Part shown: positions 42,940-51,648 of the stretch, piece after piece
How the letters are laid out: every line of letters begins with the position of its first letter
How positions within the stretch are numbered: position 1 is the stretch's first letter
NCBI RefSeq assembly: GCF_007595705.1
Contig: NZ_NISY01000016.1
Span: 59,552 to 123,551 of the forward strand
Length of the DNA: 64,000 nt
From: Streptomyces sp. SAJ15
GTDB taxonomy: Bacteria; Actinomycetota; Actinomycetes; Streptomycetales; Streptomycetaceae
Direction: 5' to 3'
Program-made: the position numbers and the translations under genes
The notes under the pieces: generated by a model
Seen by the model: only the letters and a program-made list of their open reading frames with translations
Told to the model about the DNA's origin: nothing
Database searches by the model: none

Positions 42940-43998
42940 ATGCGTGCGCTCCTCACCTCGCTCGGCGTGGCCGGGCTGATCGGCCTCGGGCTGACCGCCG
43001 TCGCCCCCGCCGCCGTCGCCGACGACTCCCCGTCCTCGTTCACGATCGAGGACCCGAAGATCACGGAGTCCAGCGGGCTGGCGGCCAGTCGGGTGCACCC
43101 GGGGGTGTACTGGACGCACAACGACAGCGACGACGGCCCGTACATCTACGCCGTGGACAGCAAGACGGGCCGTGTCGTGGCCACCGTCACGATGGGTGGG
43201 ATCGGCGATCCGCGCGACGTGGAGGCGATCTCGATCGGGCCGGACGGCGATGTCTACGTGGGTGACATCGGGGACAACCTGAACGGCACCTGGCCCAAGG
43301 TGTGGATCTACCGCTTCCCGGAGCCGAAGCAGCTGCGGGACGTGACGGTGGACGCGACGCAGTTCACGGTGCGGTACGAGGACGGGCCGCGTGACGCGGA
43401 GGCGCTGATGGTGCACCCGGTGACCGGCCGGGTGTACATCGCCAGCAAGAGCCAGCAGAAGGGCCGGCTGTACGCCGGGCCGGAGCGGCTGTCGACGTCG
43501 GGGGAGAACGTCTTCCGCCGGGTGATGGACCTCGGCGACTGGGGCTTCGACAAGGGCGTGACGGACGGGGCCTTCTCGCCGGACGGCAGCCGGCTGGTGC
43601 TGCGCGGCTATATCTCGGTGGTGGAGTACCGGTGGAAGAAGGACGGGAAGCCCACGCCGCTGGAGCAGTCGCCGCCCATGCCGTTCCTCCGGCAGGGGGA
43701 GTCGGTCACCTTTACCCCGGACGGCGGCACGCTGATGTACGGGTCGGAGGGTGAGCGGAGCCCGGTCAAGGCCAAGGAGCTCGACGGCGAGCTGCTGCCG
43801 GACGCGACGGCGAAGGCGCGGGAGCAGGGCGACGACGGCAAGGGCGGCGGCGGTTCCGCGTCGGACGACGGCGGCTCGGGCGGCGGCGACGACCGCAGCG
43901 TCCTGGTGGGCGCGCTGGCGGTCGGCGCGCTCGCGCTGGTGTTCTTCGGAGCGCGGGGCAAGGGCAAGGGGAAGGGCAGGCGGCGCGCCGGCGACTGA
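42940..43998 (+). CDS. Exported membrane-anchored propeller-like protein
   Basis: 352 residues. A signal peptide (to about residue 27, TAVAPAAVADD) is followed by a beta-propeller-like body with repeated strands (SSGLAASRVHPGVYWTHNDS, PRDVEAISIGPDGDVYVGDIGDN, PRDAEALMVHPVTGRVYIASK, TDGAFSPDGSRLVLRGY). A Gly/Asp-rich linker, one C-terminal hydrophobic helix (LVGALAVGALALVFFGA) and a basic tail (KGKGKGRRR) complete it, so the propeller faces outside. Function unknown. It follows the sigma operon by 108 bases but probably has its own promoter. Confidence 0.85.
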   Translation: MRALLTSLGVAGLIGLGLTAVAPAAVADDSPSSFTIEDPKITESSGLAASRVHPGVYWTHNDSDDGPYIYAVDSKTGRVVATVTMGGIGDPRDVEAISIGPDGDVYVGDIGDNLNGTWPKVWIYRFPEPKQLRDVTVDATQFTVRYEDGPRDAEALMVHPVTGRVYIASKSQQKGRLYAGPERLSTSGENVFRRVMDLGDWGFDKGVTDGAFSPDGSRLVLRGYISVVEYRWKKDGKPTPLEQSPPMPFLRQGESVTFTPDGGTLMYGSEGERSPVKAKELDGELLPDATAKAREQGDDGKGGGGSASDDGGSGGGDDRSVLVGALAVGALALVFFGARGKGKGKGRRRAGD

Positions 43999-44007
43999 CC
44001 GGTCATG

Positions 44008-44029
44008 CCGCCCGCCGGGCGACGGGCGG
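44008..44029. terminator. Bidirectional stem-loop between convergent genes
   Basis: CCGCCCG (44008-44014) and CGGGCGG (44023-44029) pair across an eight-base loop in the 34-base gap between the propeller gene and the PPOX gene. Confidence 0.6.
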
Positions 44030-44032
44030 GGG

Positions 44033-44488
44033 CTAGAACATGCCCGTGCCGCCGCCCTCGATCGTCCGTTCGTCCTCGGCGAGCAGCCGCACCTCGTAGT
44101 GGAGGGTCCGGTCCCGCTTGAGCCGGTGCGCCAGCGGTACGAGGAGGCCCTGGGTGATCGGGTACTTCCGGGTCAGACACCGGGCGGCGTGCCGGTCCTC
44201 GCCGCCGCCCTGCGCGAGCAGATGGACATGGGCCTTCACCGAAGGCCCCGTCGCCCTGCCGCGCCGGGTGGACGGCGCGAGCTCCACCCGGGGGTTGTTC
44301 CGCATCCGCCTCGCCTTCCAGGCGTGGCCGAAGGTGCGGATGTACGCGTGGTCCCCCTCCACCGCGATGTTCACCGGCGTGCCGACGGGCGTGCCGTCCC
44401 GCTTGTAGGTGGTGAGCAGCACCGCGTACTGCTTCTTGAAGCGGGAGATGGTGGGCGGGGGACCCGGTGGTGGCTGCGCGGTCGTCAT
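44033..44488 (-). CDS. PPOX-class F420-dependent oxidoreductase-like protein
   Basis: 151 residues. A split-barrel flavin/F420-binding fold is indicated by SRFKKQYAVLLTTYKRDGTPVGTPVNIAVEGDHAYIRTFGHAWKARRMRNNPRVELAPS, the usual N-terminal block of this family, with conserved KARR and NPRVELAP. Actinobacterial members bind F420, FMN or heme breakdown products. The exact reaction is unknown. It lies 40 bases downstream of serC on the same strand and could be co-transcribed with it. Confidence 0.88.
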   Translation of the reverse strand: MTTAQPPPGPPPTISRFKKQYAVLLTTYKRDGTPVGTPVNIAVEGDHAYIRTFGHAWKARRMRNNPRVELAPSTRRGRATGPSVKAHVHLLAQGGGEDRHAARCLTRKYPITQGLLVPLAHRLKRDRTLHYEVRLLAEDERTIEGGGTGMF

Positions 44489-44528
44489 ACCTCCATGGAG
44501 GCACAGAAACCGCGGTTGTACGACTGCT

Positions 44529-45647
44529 CTAGAGCCGTTCGATGACGTAGTCCACGCAGGCCGTCAGCGCCTCGACGTCCGCCGGGTCGATGGCCGGGAA
44601 CATCGCCACCCGCAGCTGGTTGCGGCCCAGCTTGCGGTACGGCTCGGTGTCGACGATGCCGTTGGCGCGCAGCGCCTTGGCGATCGCGGCGGCGTCGATG
44701 TCGTCGTTGAAGTCGATGGTGCCGACGACCTGGGAGCGCTTGGCCGGGTCGGTGACGAACGGGGTGGCGTACTTGGAGGACTCCGCCCAGCCGTAGAGGG
44801 CGCGCGCGGAGGCGGCGGTGCGGCCCACGGCGAAGTCGAGACCGCCCTGGCCGTTGATCCACTCCAGCTGCTCGTTGAGCAGGAAGAGGGTGGTCAGGGC
44901 CGGGGTGTTGTACGTCTGGTTCTTGCGCGAGTTGTCGATCGCGGTGGGCAGCGAGAAGAACTCGGGGATGTGGCGGCCGGAGGCGTGCACCCGCTCGGCG
45001 CGCTCCAGGGCGGCCGGGGAGAACGTCGCGAGCCACAGCCCGCCGTCGGCGGCGAAGGACTTCTGCGGTGCGAAGTAGTAGACGTCGCTCTGGGTGATGT
45101 CGACCGGCAGGCCGCCCGCGCCGGAGGTCGCGTCGACCAGCACCAGCGAGCCGGCGTCGGCGTCGGGGACCCGCTGGACGGGGAGGGCGACGCCGGTGGA
45201 GGTCTCGTTGTGGGTGAGGGCGTAGACGTCCACGCCCGTCTCGGCCCGCGGGGTCGGGTGGGTGCCGGGCTCGGAGGAGATCAGCGTCGGCTCGTCCAGC
45301 CAGGGCGCGGCCTTGGCGGCCTTGGCGAACTTCGAGGAGAACTCGCCGAACGTCAGGTGCTGGGACTTCGCCTCGATCAGACCGTGGGTGGCGATGTCCC
45401 AGAAGGCGGTGGAGCCGCCGTTGCCGAGGATCACCTCGTAGCCGTCGGGCAGCGAGAAGAGCTGGCTCAGGCCGTCCCGCACCTTGCCGACCAGGTTCTT
45501 GATCGGGGGCTGGCGGTGGGAGGTGCCCAGCAGTGAGGAGCCGGTGGCGGCCAGGGCGCTGAGCGCCTCGGTGCGTACCTTGGAGGGACCCGAGCCGAAG
45601 CGACCGTCGGCGGGCTTGATGTCAGCGGGAATCTGGATCTCAGCCAC
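44529..45647 (-). CDS. serC: Phosphoserine aminotransferase
   Basis: 372 residues. It opens with IPADIKPADGRFGSGPSKVRTEAL, the actinobacterial SerC form. The PLP lysine is Lys196 in YYFAPQKSFAADGG, and the phosphate-binding GNGGSTAFWDIA segment is present. It converts 3-phosphohydroxypyruvate and glutamate to phosphoserine and 2-oxoglutarate in serine synthesis. The gene stands apart from serA and serB here. A 217-base gap without a clear gene separates its start from the divergent secreted peptide gene. Confidence 0.96.
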   Translation of the reverse strand: MAEIQIPADIKPADGRFGSGPSKVRTEALSALAATGSSLLGTSHRQPPIKNLVGKVRDGLSQLFSLPDGYEVILGNGGSTAFWDIATHGLIEAKSQHLTFGEFSSKFAKAAKAAPWLDEPTLISSEPGTHPTPRAETGVDVYALTHNETSTGVALPVQRVPDADAGSLVLVDATSGAGGLPVDITQSDVYYFAPQKSFAADGGLWLATFSPAALERAERVHASGRHIPEFFSLPTAIDNSRKNQTYNTPALTTLFLLNEQLEWINGQGGLDFAVGRTAASARALYGWAESSKYATPFVTDPAKRSQVVGTIDFNDDIDAAAIAKALRANGIVDTEPYRKLGRNQLRVAMFPAIDPADVEALTACVDYVIERL

Positions 45648-45864
45648 GGGCGCAGCCTAATCCGTTCGAACTCCGGTGTCGGTAGCGCGTCCAGCCGATG
45701 AGACGCGTTTCGCGGCCGTTCGAGACGGCGACGACCTCGGAAAACGTCGGAAAACGTCGATCACCGGTCGGATGATCTCGCGTGACCTCTCACCGTATCG
45801 CTCGATAACCACACCGGAGGGCCCGAGCGGCCGAAGACAGCGGACGAGGAAAGCAGGGAGACGC

Positions 45865-46095
45865 GTGAGCAGCGAGCGCGCACTGGTGCGGTGGGTCGTC
45901 GGGGCGGCGACGACGGCGGTGGCGACGGCCTCGGCGGTGGGGCTGTCGGCGGGGGCGGCACACGCCGACGAGTACCCGAAGGACTCGCACAACGGGGCGC
46001 GCTTCGCGGTGGTCAACACCGGCCAGATCGACGACCCGATGGAGGACGTGCTGGAGCACTTCCTGCTCTGGGGCGACGGCTACACCTGGGACTGA
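45865..46095 (+). CDS. Small secreted peptide, function unknown
   Basis: 76 residues from the GTG at 45865, with AGGGAG upstream; codons in frame back to 45676 look non-coding. A clear Sec signal peptide (VRWVVGAATTAVATASAVGL, cleavage after AHA) would release a ~42-residue acidic peptide containing NGARFAVVNTGQIDDPMEDV and ending in an aromatic Gly-Asp-Gly-Tyr-Thr-Trp-Asp tail. It has no cysteines, so it is not a disulfide-stabilised toxin or a chaplin. Patterned conserved-looking motifs suggest a real exported signal or surface peptide. Confidence 0.7.
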   Translation: MSSERALVRWVVGAATTAVATASAVGLSAGAAHADEYPKDSHNGARFAVVNTGQIDDPMEDVLEHFLLWGDGYTWD

Positions 46096-46227
46096 TCCCG
46101 ACCCTGGAGGGAGTCCGGGTCCGGGCCGGATCTCGGGTCGGCGGCCGGCGTGGTCCACCGCCGTCGCACCCGACAGGATCCACCGTCGTCCCCGGCGTGA
46201 CGGGGTCGACGGTGGACACTGGGACCC

Positions 46228-49200
46228 ATGGCGGATCACGGTGGTCTCAACGATCGTGACGATCGTGGGAAACGTGGGGACGGTGGGGAGCGTGAGGCGC
46301 GCGCGGAGCGCGCGGGGCACGGCCCCGGCAGCGATCCGCCCCATGAGCCGCCCCGGGAGTCGCCCCCTGAGCGGCCCCACGAGCGGCCCCACGAGCGGTC
46401 CCCCGAGCGGCCGCGTGAGCCGGCGCCCCCGCCGACCCGACAACCGGTCCCCGCGCCGACCCGGGGGCCGACCCGGGGGCCGACCCGGGGGCCGTCCCGG
46501 GGGTCGATCCGCGGGCCGGGGTCCGAGCCGGTGTCCGAGGCGACCCGTGAGCTGAGTCGGGCGCTGCGTCAGGTCGTCCGCGGCGAGGTCGAGTTCGATC
46601 CGTCCAGCCGGGCGCTGATGACCATGGACGCCTCCAACTACCGTCGGGTGCCCGTCGGAGTCGTCGCGCCGCGCGACGCCGACGACGTCGCCGCGGCGCT
46701 CGCCGTCTGCCGGGAGCACGGGACGCCGGTGGTGGCGCGCGGCGCCGGGACCTCGATCGCCGGGCAGGCCACCGGCACCGGGGTGGTGCTGGACTTCACC
46801 CGGCACATGCGCCGCGTGCTGTCCCTCGACCCCGCCGCGCGCACCGCGGTCGTCCAGCCCGGGGTGGTGCTGGACGAGCTGCGCGCGGCGGCGGCGAGCC
46901 ACGGGCTGACCTTCGGCCCGGACCCCTCGACGCACAGCCGCTGCACCCTCGGCGGGATGATCGGCAACAACGCCTGCGGCGCGCACTCGGTGGCCTGGGG
47001 CACCACCGCCGACAACGTCCTCGCGCTGGAGGTGCTCGACGGGGCGGGTGCGGCGCTGCGGCTCACCCGCGGCCGGGAGGCGTGGGACGCCCTGCCGGCG
47101 CGGCTCCGCGACGGGCTGCGCGCCCTGGTCGACGGCGACCTCGCCCTGCTGCGCACCGGCTTCCCCGACCTCCCGCGCCGCATCTCCGGCTATGCGCTGG
47201 ACGCGCTGCTGCCCGAGCGCGGCCCCGACCTGGCCCGCGCCCTCACCGGCAGCGAGGGCACGCTGGCGGTGCTGACGGAGGCGACCGTGCGGCTGGTCCC
47301 GGCGCCCGCCCACCGCGCGCTGGCGGTGCTCGGATACGCCGACGAGAGCGCCGCCGCCGACGCCGCGCACACCCTGCTGCCGTACGGCCCGCTGACCGTG
47401 GAGGGCATGGCCGCCGACCTGGTCGGGGCCGCCGCCCCCGAGGGAGCGCCGGCCCGGATCGGCCCGCCCGGCGGCCGCCCCGCCCTGCCACGCGGCGGTG
47501 CCTGGCTCTTCGTCGAGGTCGGCGGGGAGAGCGCCGCCGAGGCGCGGGCGCGCGCCGAGGAGCTGGTGCGCGGCGCCGCCGCCGGCACCACCGGCAGCGC
47601 CGTCCTCACCGACCCGGCCGCGCGGCGCGCGCTGTGGCGGGTGCGCGAGGACGCCGCCGGCACCGCGACCCGGATGCCCGACGGCAGCGAGGCGTGGCCC
47701 GGCTGGGAGGACTGCGCGGTGCCGCCCGCCCGGCTCGGCGGCTACCTGCGGGACTTCCGCGCCCTGCTCTCCCAGCACGGGCTGCGCGGCACGCCGTACG
47801 GGCACTTCGGCGACGGCTGCATCCACGTCCGCATCGACTTCGACCTGCTGGGCGCCGAGGGCGTGCGGCGCTTCCGCGCCTTCTCCACCGACCTGGCCGA
47901 CCTGGTCGTCGCGCACGGCGGCTCGCTGTCCGGGGAGCACGGCGACGGGCTGGCCCGCGCGGAGCTGCTGCCACGGATGTACGGGGCTCCGATGGTCGCC
48001 CTCTTCGAGCGGTTCAAGGACCTGTGGGACCCGGCCGGCCTGCTCAACCCCGGCGTCCTGGCCCGCCCCCGCCCGTTGGACGCGAACCTGCGCTTCGCGG
48101 TGCTGCCCACCCGCCCGGTGGACGTCGCCTTCGGCTATCCGCAGGACGGCGGCGACTTCGCGGCCGCGGTGCGGCGCTGCGTGGGCGTGGCCAAGTGCCG
48201 TACGACGGCGCCCGCGGCGGGCGGCGGCGTGATGTGCCCCTCGTACCGCGCGACCCGCGAGGAGCGGCACTCCACCCGCGGCCGCGCCCGGCTGCTGCAC
48301 GAGATGCTGGTCGGCGAGGTGGTGACGGACGGCTGGCGCTCGCCCGAGGTGCGCGAGGCGCTCGACCTGTGCCTGTCCTGCAAGGGCTGCCGTAGCGACT
48401 GCCCGGTCGGCGTCGACATGGCCACCTACAAGGCGGAGTTCCTGCACCACCACTACGCGGGCCGGCTCCGGCCCGCCGCCCACTACACGATGGGCCGGCT
48501 GCCCCGATGGCTGCGGGCCGCCGCGGCGCTGCGGGCGGCTCCGGTCCTCAACGGGCTGGCCCGCACGCCGCTTTCGGTCGTGGCCAAGCGGCTGGGCGGC
48601 ATCGCCCCGGAACGGGACCTCCCCGAGCTGCCGCCGGAGCCCTTCACCCGCTGGCTCGCCCGCCGGGACCGGGAGCGCTACGGCGAGAGCACCCGGATCC
48701 ACGCCACCAGCGAGACCGTCCTGCTGTGGCCGGACACCTTCACCAACCACCTGTCCCCGTCGGTCGGCCGGGCCGCCGTGCGGGTCTTCGAGGCCGCCGG
48801 ACGGCGCGTCCTGCTGCCCCTGCCCACCCCCAAGCCGGTGTGCTGCGGCCTGACGTACGTCTCGACCGGCCAGCTCGACCGGGCCCGCGCGGTGATGCGG
48901 CGCAGCCTGGACCGCGTCGGCCCCTTCCTCGGGACGTCGCTGACCGTGCTGGAACCCAGCTGCGCGGCCACCCTCCGCACCGACCTGCCCGAACTGCTCC
49001 CCGACGACCCGCGCGCCGCCGAACTCGCCGCCTCGGTGCGGACCTTCGCACAGACCCTGGAGGAGTCCGCGCCCGACTGGGAGCCGCCGCGCCTCGACCG
49101 GCCGGTCGTCGGCCAGACCCACTGCCACCAGCACGCCGTCCTCGGCGACGCCGCGGAGCGCCGGCTGCGCGAGCGGGTGGGGCTGACCGGCGAGCTCAGC

Positions 49201-49416
49201 GGCGGCTGCTGCGGGCTGGCCGGCAACTTCGGCTTCGAACGCGGCCACTACGACGTCTCCGTCGCCTGCGCCGAGGAGGCGCTGCTGCCCTCCGTACGGG
49301 CCGCGCCACCCGGCGCCGCCGTCCTCGCCGACGGCTTCTCCTGCCGCACCCAGCTCGACCAGCTCGCGGGGCGCCGGGCGCGTCACCTGGCGGAGGTGCT
49401 GGCGGAGGCGCTGTAG
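46228..49416 (+). CDS. Fused FAD-linked 2-hydroxyacid dehydrogenase / Fe-S protein (YdiJ-like)
   Basis: 1062 residues from the ATG at 46228. The first ~100 residues are low-complexity (HERPHERSPERP, TRGPTRGPTRGPSRG), and the GTG at 46531, giving 961 residues, may be the true start. An FAD-binding PCMH/VAO domain (VVARGAGTSIAGQATGTGVVLD, GGMIGNNACGAHSV) leads to a GlcF-like part with [4Fe-4S] clusters (CVGVAKC, CLSCKGCRSDCPVGVDM) and two CCG domains (PVCCGLTY, GGCCGLAGNFG). Such GlcD-GlcF fusions oxidise D-2-hydroxyacids; E. coli YdiJ acts on D-2-hydroxyglutarate. Since SerA-type enzymes can produce D-2-hydroxyglutarate, closeness to serC is suggestive. Confidence 0.88.
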   Translation: MADHGGLNDRDDRGKRGDGGEREARAERAGHGPGSDPPHEPPRESPPERPHERPHERSPERPREPAPPPTRQPVPAPTRGPTRGPTRGPSRGSIRGPGSEPVSEATRELSRALRQVVRGEVEFDPSSRALMTMDASNYRRVPVGVVAPRDADDVAAALAVCREHGTPVVARGAGTSIAGQATGTGVVLDFTRHMRRVLSLDPAARTAVVQPGVVLDELRAAAASHGLTFGPDPSTHSRCTLGGMIGNNACGAHSVAWGTTADNVLALEVLDGAGAALRLTRGREAWDALPARLRDGLRALVDGDLALLRTGFPDLPRRISGYALDALLPERGPDLARALTGSEGTLAVLTEATVRLVPAPAHRALAVLGYADESAAADAAHTLLPYGPLTVEGMAADLVGAAAPEGAPARIGPPGGRPALPRGGAWLFVEVGGESAAEARARAEELVRGAAAGTTGSAVLTDPAARRALWRVREDAAGTATRMPDGSEAWPGWEDCAVPPARLGGYLRDFRALLSQHGLRGTPYGHFGDGCIHVRIDFDLLGAEGVRRFRAFSTDLADLVVAHGGSLSGEHGDGLARAELLPRMYGAPMVALFERFKDLWDPAGLLNPGVLARPRPLDANLRFAVLPTRPVDVAFGYPQDGGDFAAAVRRCVGVAKCRTTAPAAGGGVMCPSYRATREERHSTRGRARLLHEMLVGEVVTDGWRSPEVREALDLCLSCKGCRSDCPVGVDMATYKAEFLHHHYAGRLRPAAHYTMGRLPRWLRAAAALRAAPVLNGLARTPLSVVAKRLGGIAPERDLPELPPEPFTRWLARRDRERYGESTRIHATSETVLLWPDTFTNHLSPSVGRAAVRVFEAAGRRVLLPLPTPKPVCCGLTYVSTGQLDRARAVMRRSLDRVGPFLGTSLTVLEPSCAATLRTDLPELLPDDPRAAELAASVRTFAQTLEESAPDWEPPRLDRPVVGQTHCHQHAVLGDAAERRLRERVGLTGELSGGCCGLAGNFGFERGHYDVSVACAEEALLPSVRAAPPGAAVLADGFSCRTQLDQLAGRRARHLAEVLAEAL

Positions 49417-49490
49417 GGAGGGGCGGGCCCGCGGTGTTGGTCTTCCGGCGGCTCAGCCGCTTGGAACGGCCCGCTCCCGGGCGCCTTCGC

Positions 49491-50384
49491 TCAGCGGCTC
49501 AGCCGCTGGAACCTCCGTACCGCCAGCGGCAGGAAGACGACGGTGAGCGCGAGCGGCCAGGCCACCGACATCAGCAGCGCGTGCTGCTCCACCCAGCTGT
49601 CGCCGCCCGGCAGCGGGTTGCCGAAGAGGTCCCGGATGGCGTTGGCGGTGGAGGAGACCGGGTTCCACAGGGCGATGGCGCCCAGCCAGTCCGGCATCAT
49701 CGAGGGCGGGGTGAAGACGCTGGAGATCATCCCGAAGGGGAGGGCGACGGCGAAGAGGTTCCCCGCGGTCTCCTGGTTGGGGACCAGCAGACCGAGCAGA
49801 ACGCCCACCCAGATCAGGGAGAAGCGGAGCAGCACCAGGAGCGCGAAGCCGGCGAGGGTGGCGAGCGGGCCGTTGCCGGGGCGCCAGCCGATGGCGAGCG
49901 CGATCACCGTCATCACCAGGAGGTCGACGGCCGCGCCGATCACGTCGGAGACGCCGCGCCCGCTGACCACCGCCGACGGCGCCATGGGCATGGAGCGGAA
50001 GCGGTCCATGACCCCGCGCTCCTTGGCCACCGCGACCATGACGGCCGTGGTCATGAAGCCGTTGGCCATCGTCATGGCGAACATGCCCGGCAGGGCGTAG
50101 TCCTCGTAGTCGGCGCCGTCGCCCACCTTCATCGCGCTGCCGAAGACATAGACGAACAGCAGCACCGAGACCACCGGGGCGCCCAGTTGCCAGGCGATGT
50201 TGGCCGGCTGCCGGACCAGGTGGGTGAGCTCGGTGCGGACGATGGTCAGGCAGTCCGCCACCGCCCAGTAGGCGCGGCGTCGGAGCGTCTCCTCGGCCGG
50301 GTCCGGGGCGGCCAGGCGGCGGATCTCCTCGTCCCGTGCCGCGGCGACCTGGGTTTTCGTGTCCTCGATCTCCATGGTGCTCAT
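49491..50384 (-). CDS. ABC-2 type transporter permease (DrrB-like)
   Basis: 297 residues from the ATG at 50384, whose ATGA overlaps the ATPase stop. After ~40 cytoplasmic residues come six membrane segments (for example VVSVLLFVYVFGSAM, LLVMTVIALAIGW and LLRFSLIWVGVLLGLLV), with the family stretch YALPGMFAMTMANGFMTTAVMVAVAKERGVMDRFRSMPMAPSAVV. It forms the membrane half of a DrrAB-type exporter with the ATPase encoded just upstream. The cargo is unknown; relatives export antibiotics or lipids. Confidence 0.92.
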   Translation of the reverse strand: MSTMEIEDTKTQVAAARDEEIRRLAAPDPAEETLRRRAYWAVADCLTIVRTELTHLVRQPANIAWQLGAPVVSVLLFVYVFGSAMKVGDGADYEDYALPGMFAMTMANGFMTTAVMVAVAKERGVMDRFRSMPMAPSAVVSGRGVSDVIGAAVDLLVMTVIALAIGWRPGNGPLATLAGFALLVLLRFSLIWVGVLLGLLVPNQETAGNLFAVALPFGMISSVFTPPSMMPDWLGAIALWNPVSSTANAIRDLFGNPLPGGDSWVEQHALLMSVAWPLALTVVFLPLAVRRFQRLSR

Positions 50385-51556
50385 GCGGCCACCTCCGCGT
50401 CCCGCGCCGTCGCGCCCCGATCCCCGGTCTTCCGTGTCGCCGTGTCCTGGCCCGCGTCGTCGCCCACGATGTCGTCGCCCGCGGTGTCGCCGTCCGGAGT
50501 GTCGCCGTCCGGGGGGCCCTCGCCCGCGGTGCCGCGGTTCGCAGCGCCGCCGTTCGCGACGTCCGGGCCCGGCGTGTCGTCGTCCGCCCCGTCCTGGTCC
50601 GTCCGTTCGCCGGTCAGCCGCAGGAACACCTCGTCCAGCGTCGGTCGCCGCAGCGCGATGTCCTCGACGGCGATCCGCTCGTCCCGCAGCGTCCGGGCGA
50701 CCTCGGTCAGCGCGGCCACCCGGTCGGCCACCGGGGCCGTGACCCGCCGGTTCTCGTGGTCGGCGGAGGGCCGGGCGGCCCCGTCCGCCGCCACCCGGGC
50801 CACCGTCTCGAGCGCCCTCGGCACATCGGCGGGGTCCCGCACCACGACCTCGATCTGATCGCCGCCGATCGCCTGCTTGAGTCCGTCCGGGGTGTCGTCG
50901 GCGATCTTCCGGCCGCGGTCGAGAACCGCGATCCGGTCCGCCAGCTGATCGGCCTCGTCCAGGTACTGCGTGGTGAGCAGCACCGTGGTGCCGCCCGCGA
51001 CCAGGGAACGCACCGCCTCCCACACCTCGTTGCGGGCGCGCGGGTCGAGCCCGGTGGTCGGCTCGTCGAGGAAGAGCACCTGAGGGGCGAGGATCATGCT
51101 CGCGGCCAGGTCGAGTCGGCGGCGCATGCCGCCGCTGTACTCCTTGGCGCCCTTGTCGGCGGCGTCCGTGAGCGAGAACCGCTCCAGCAGCTCGTCCGCG
51201 CGCCGCCGGGCCCGCTGCTTGTCCAGGTGGAACAGCCGCCCGAACATCGTCAGGTTCTGCCGCCCGGTCATGAGCTCGTCGACCGCGGGCTGCTGCCCGG
51301 TCAGCCCGATGCTCCGGCGCACGTGCCGCGGCTGGCGTGTGACGTCGAACCCCGCCACCACGGCGCGCCCGCCGTCCGGCCGCAGCAGCGTGGCCAGGAT
51401 CCGCACCGCCGTGGTCTTGCCCGCGCCGTTGGGCCCGAGCAGCCCGCAGACCGTGCCGTGGGGGACGTCGAGGTCGAAGCCGTCGAGCGCCGCCCGGTCT
51501 CCGTACCGCTTCAGCAGTCCTTCGGTGAGAACCGCGCTGTCGTTCCTCGGGGCCAC
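50381..51556 (-). CDS. ABC transporter ATPase (DrrA-like) with repetitive C-terminal tail
   Basis: 391 residues. Walker A LLGPNGAGKTTAVRILATLLRPDGG, signature KEYSGGMRRRLDLA, Walker B QVLFLDEPTTGLDPRARNEVW and LLTTQYLDEADQLADRIAVLDRG are complete. A DrrA-type C-terminal domain (RRPTLDEVFLRLTGER) is followed by ~65 acidic repeat-like residues (GDTPDGDTAGDD, TARDAEVAA) not seen in typical DrrA (~330 residues). It drives export together with the coupled permease and is divergent from a TetR gene across a 16-bp inverted repeat, so substrate-inducible repression is likely. Confidence 0.93.
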   Translation of the reverse strand: MAPRNDSAVLTEGLLKRYGDRAALDGFDLDVPHGTVCGLLGPNGAGKTTAVRILATLLRPDGGRAVVAGFDVTRQPRHVRRSIGLTGQQPAVDELMTGRQNLTMFGRLFHLDKQRARRRADELLERFSLTDAADKGAKEYSGGMRRRLDLAASMILAPQVLFLDEPTTGLDPRARNEVWEAVRSLVAGGTTVLLTTQYLDEADQLADRIAVLDRGRKIADDTPDGLKQAIGGDQIEVVVRDPADVPRALETVARVAADGAARPSADHENRRVTAPVADRVAALTEVARTLRDERIAVEDIALRRPTLDEVFLRLTGERTDQDGADDDTPGPDVANGGAANRGTAGEGPPDGDTPDGDTAGDDIVGDDAGQDTATRKTGDRGATARDAEVAA

Positions 51557-51570
51557 CCGGCCACCCCCAT

Positions 51571-51620
51571 AACTGAGTACGGTGTATGCAGATCGCTCGC
51601 AGCGTACACCGTACTCAGTT
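51571..51620. promoter_or_regulatory. Perfect 16-bp inverted repeat: TetR operator between exporter and regulator
   Basis: AACTGAGTACGGTGTA (51571-51586) and TACACCGTACTCAGTT (51605-51620) are exact reverse complements 18 bases apart. They begin 15 bases upstream of the exporter start and end 28 bases before the TetR start, so occupation would block both divergent promoters. Each arm contains a TACGGTGTA core typical of TetR sites. Confidence 0.8.
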
Positions 51621-51648
51621 TTCGGGCCAGGGTTACGATGACCGGGAG

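Noticed and set aside
45790..49386. 1198-codon open frame on the - strand opposite the FAD/Fe-S dehydrogenase
   Set aside because: Shadow frame; low-complexity translation and no plausible start, whereas the + strand has intact FAD and cluster motifs.
49449..49512. Repeated CGGCTCAGCCGCT at the end of the ABC permease gene considered as a duplication or attachment site
   Set aside because: The shared stretch is short and itself palindromic; there is no integrase or tRNA nearby.
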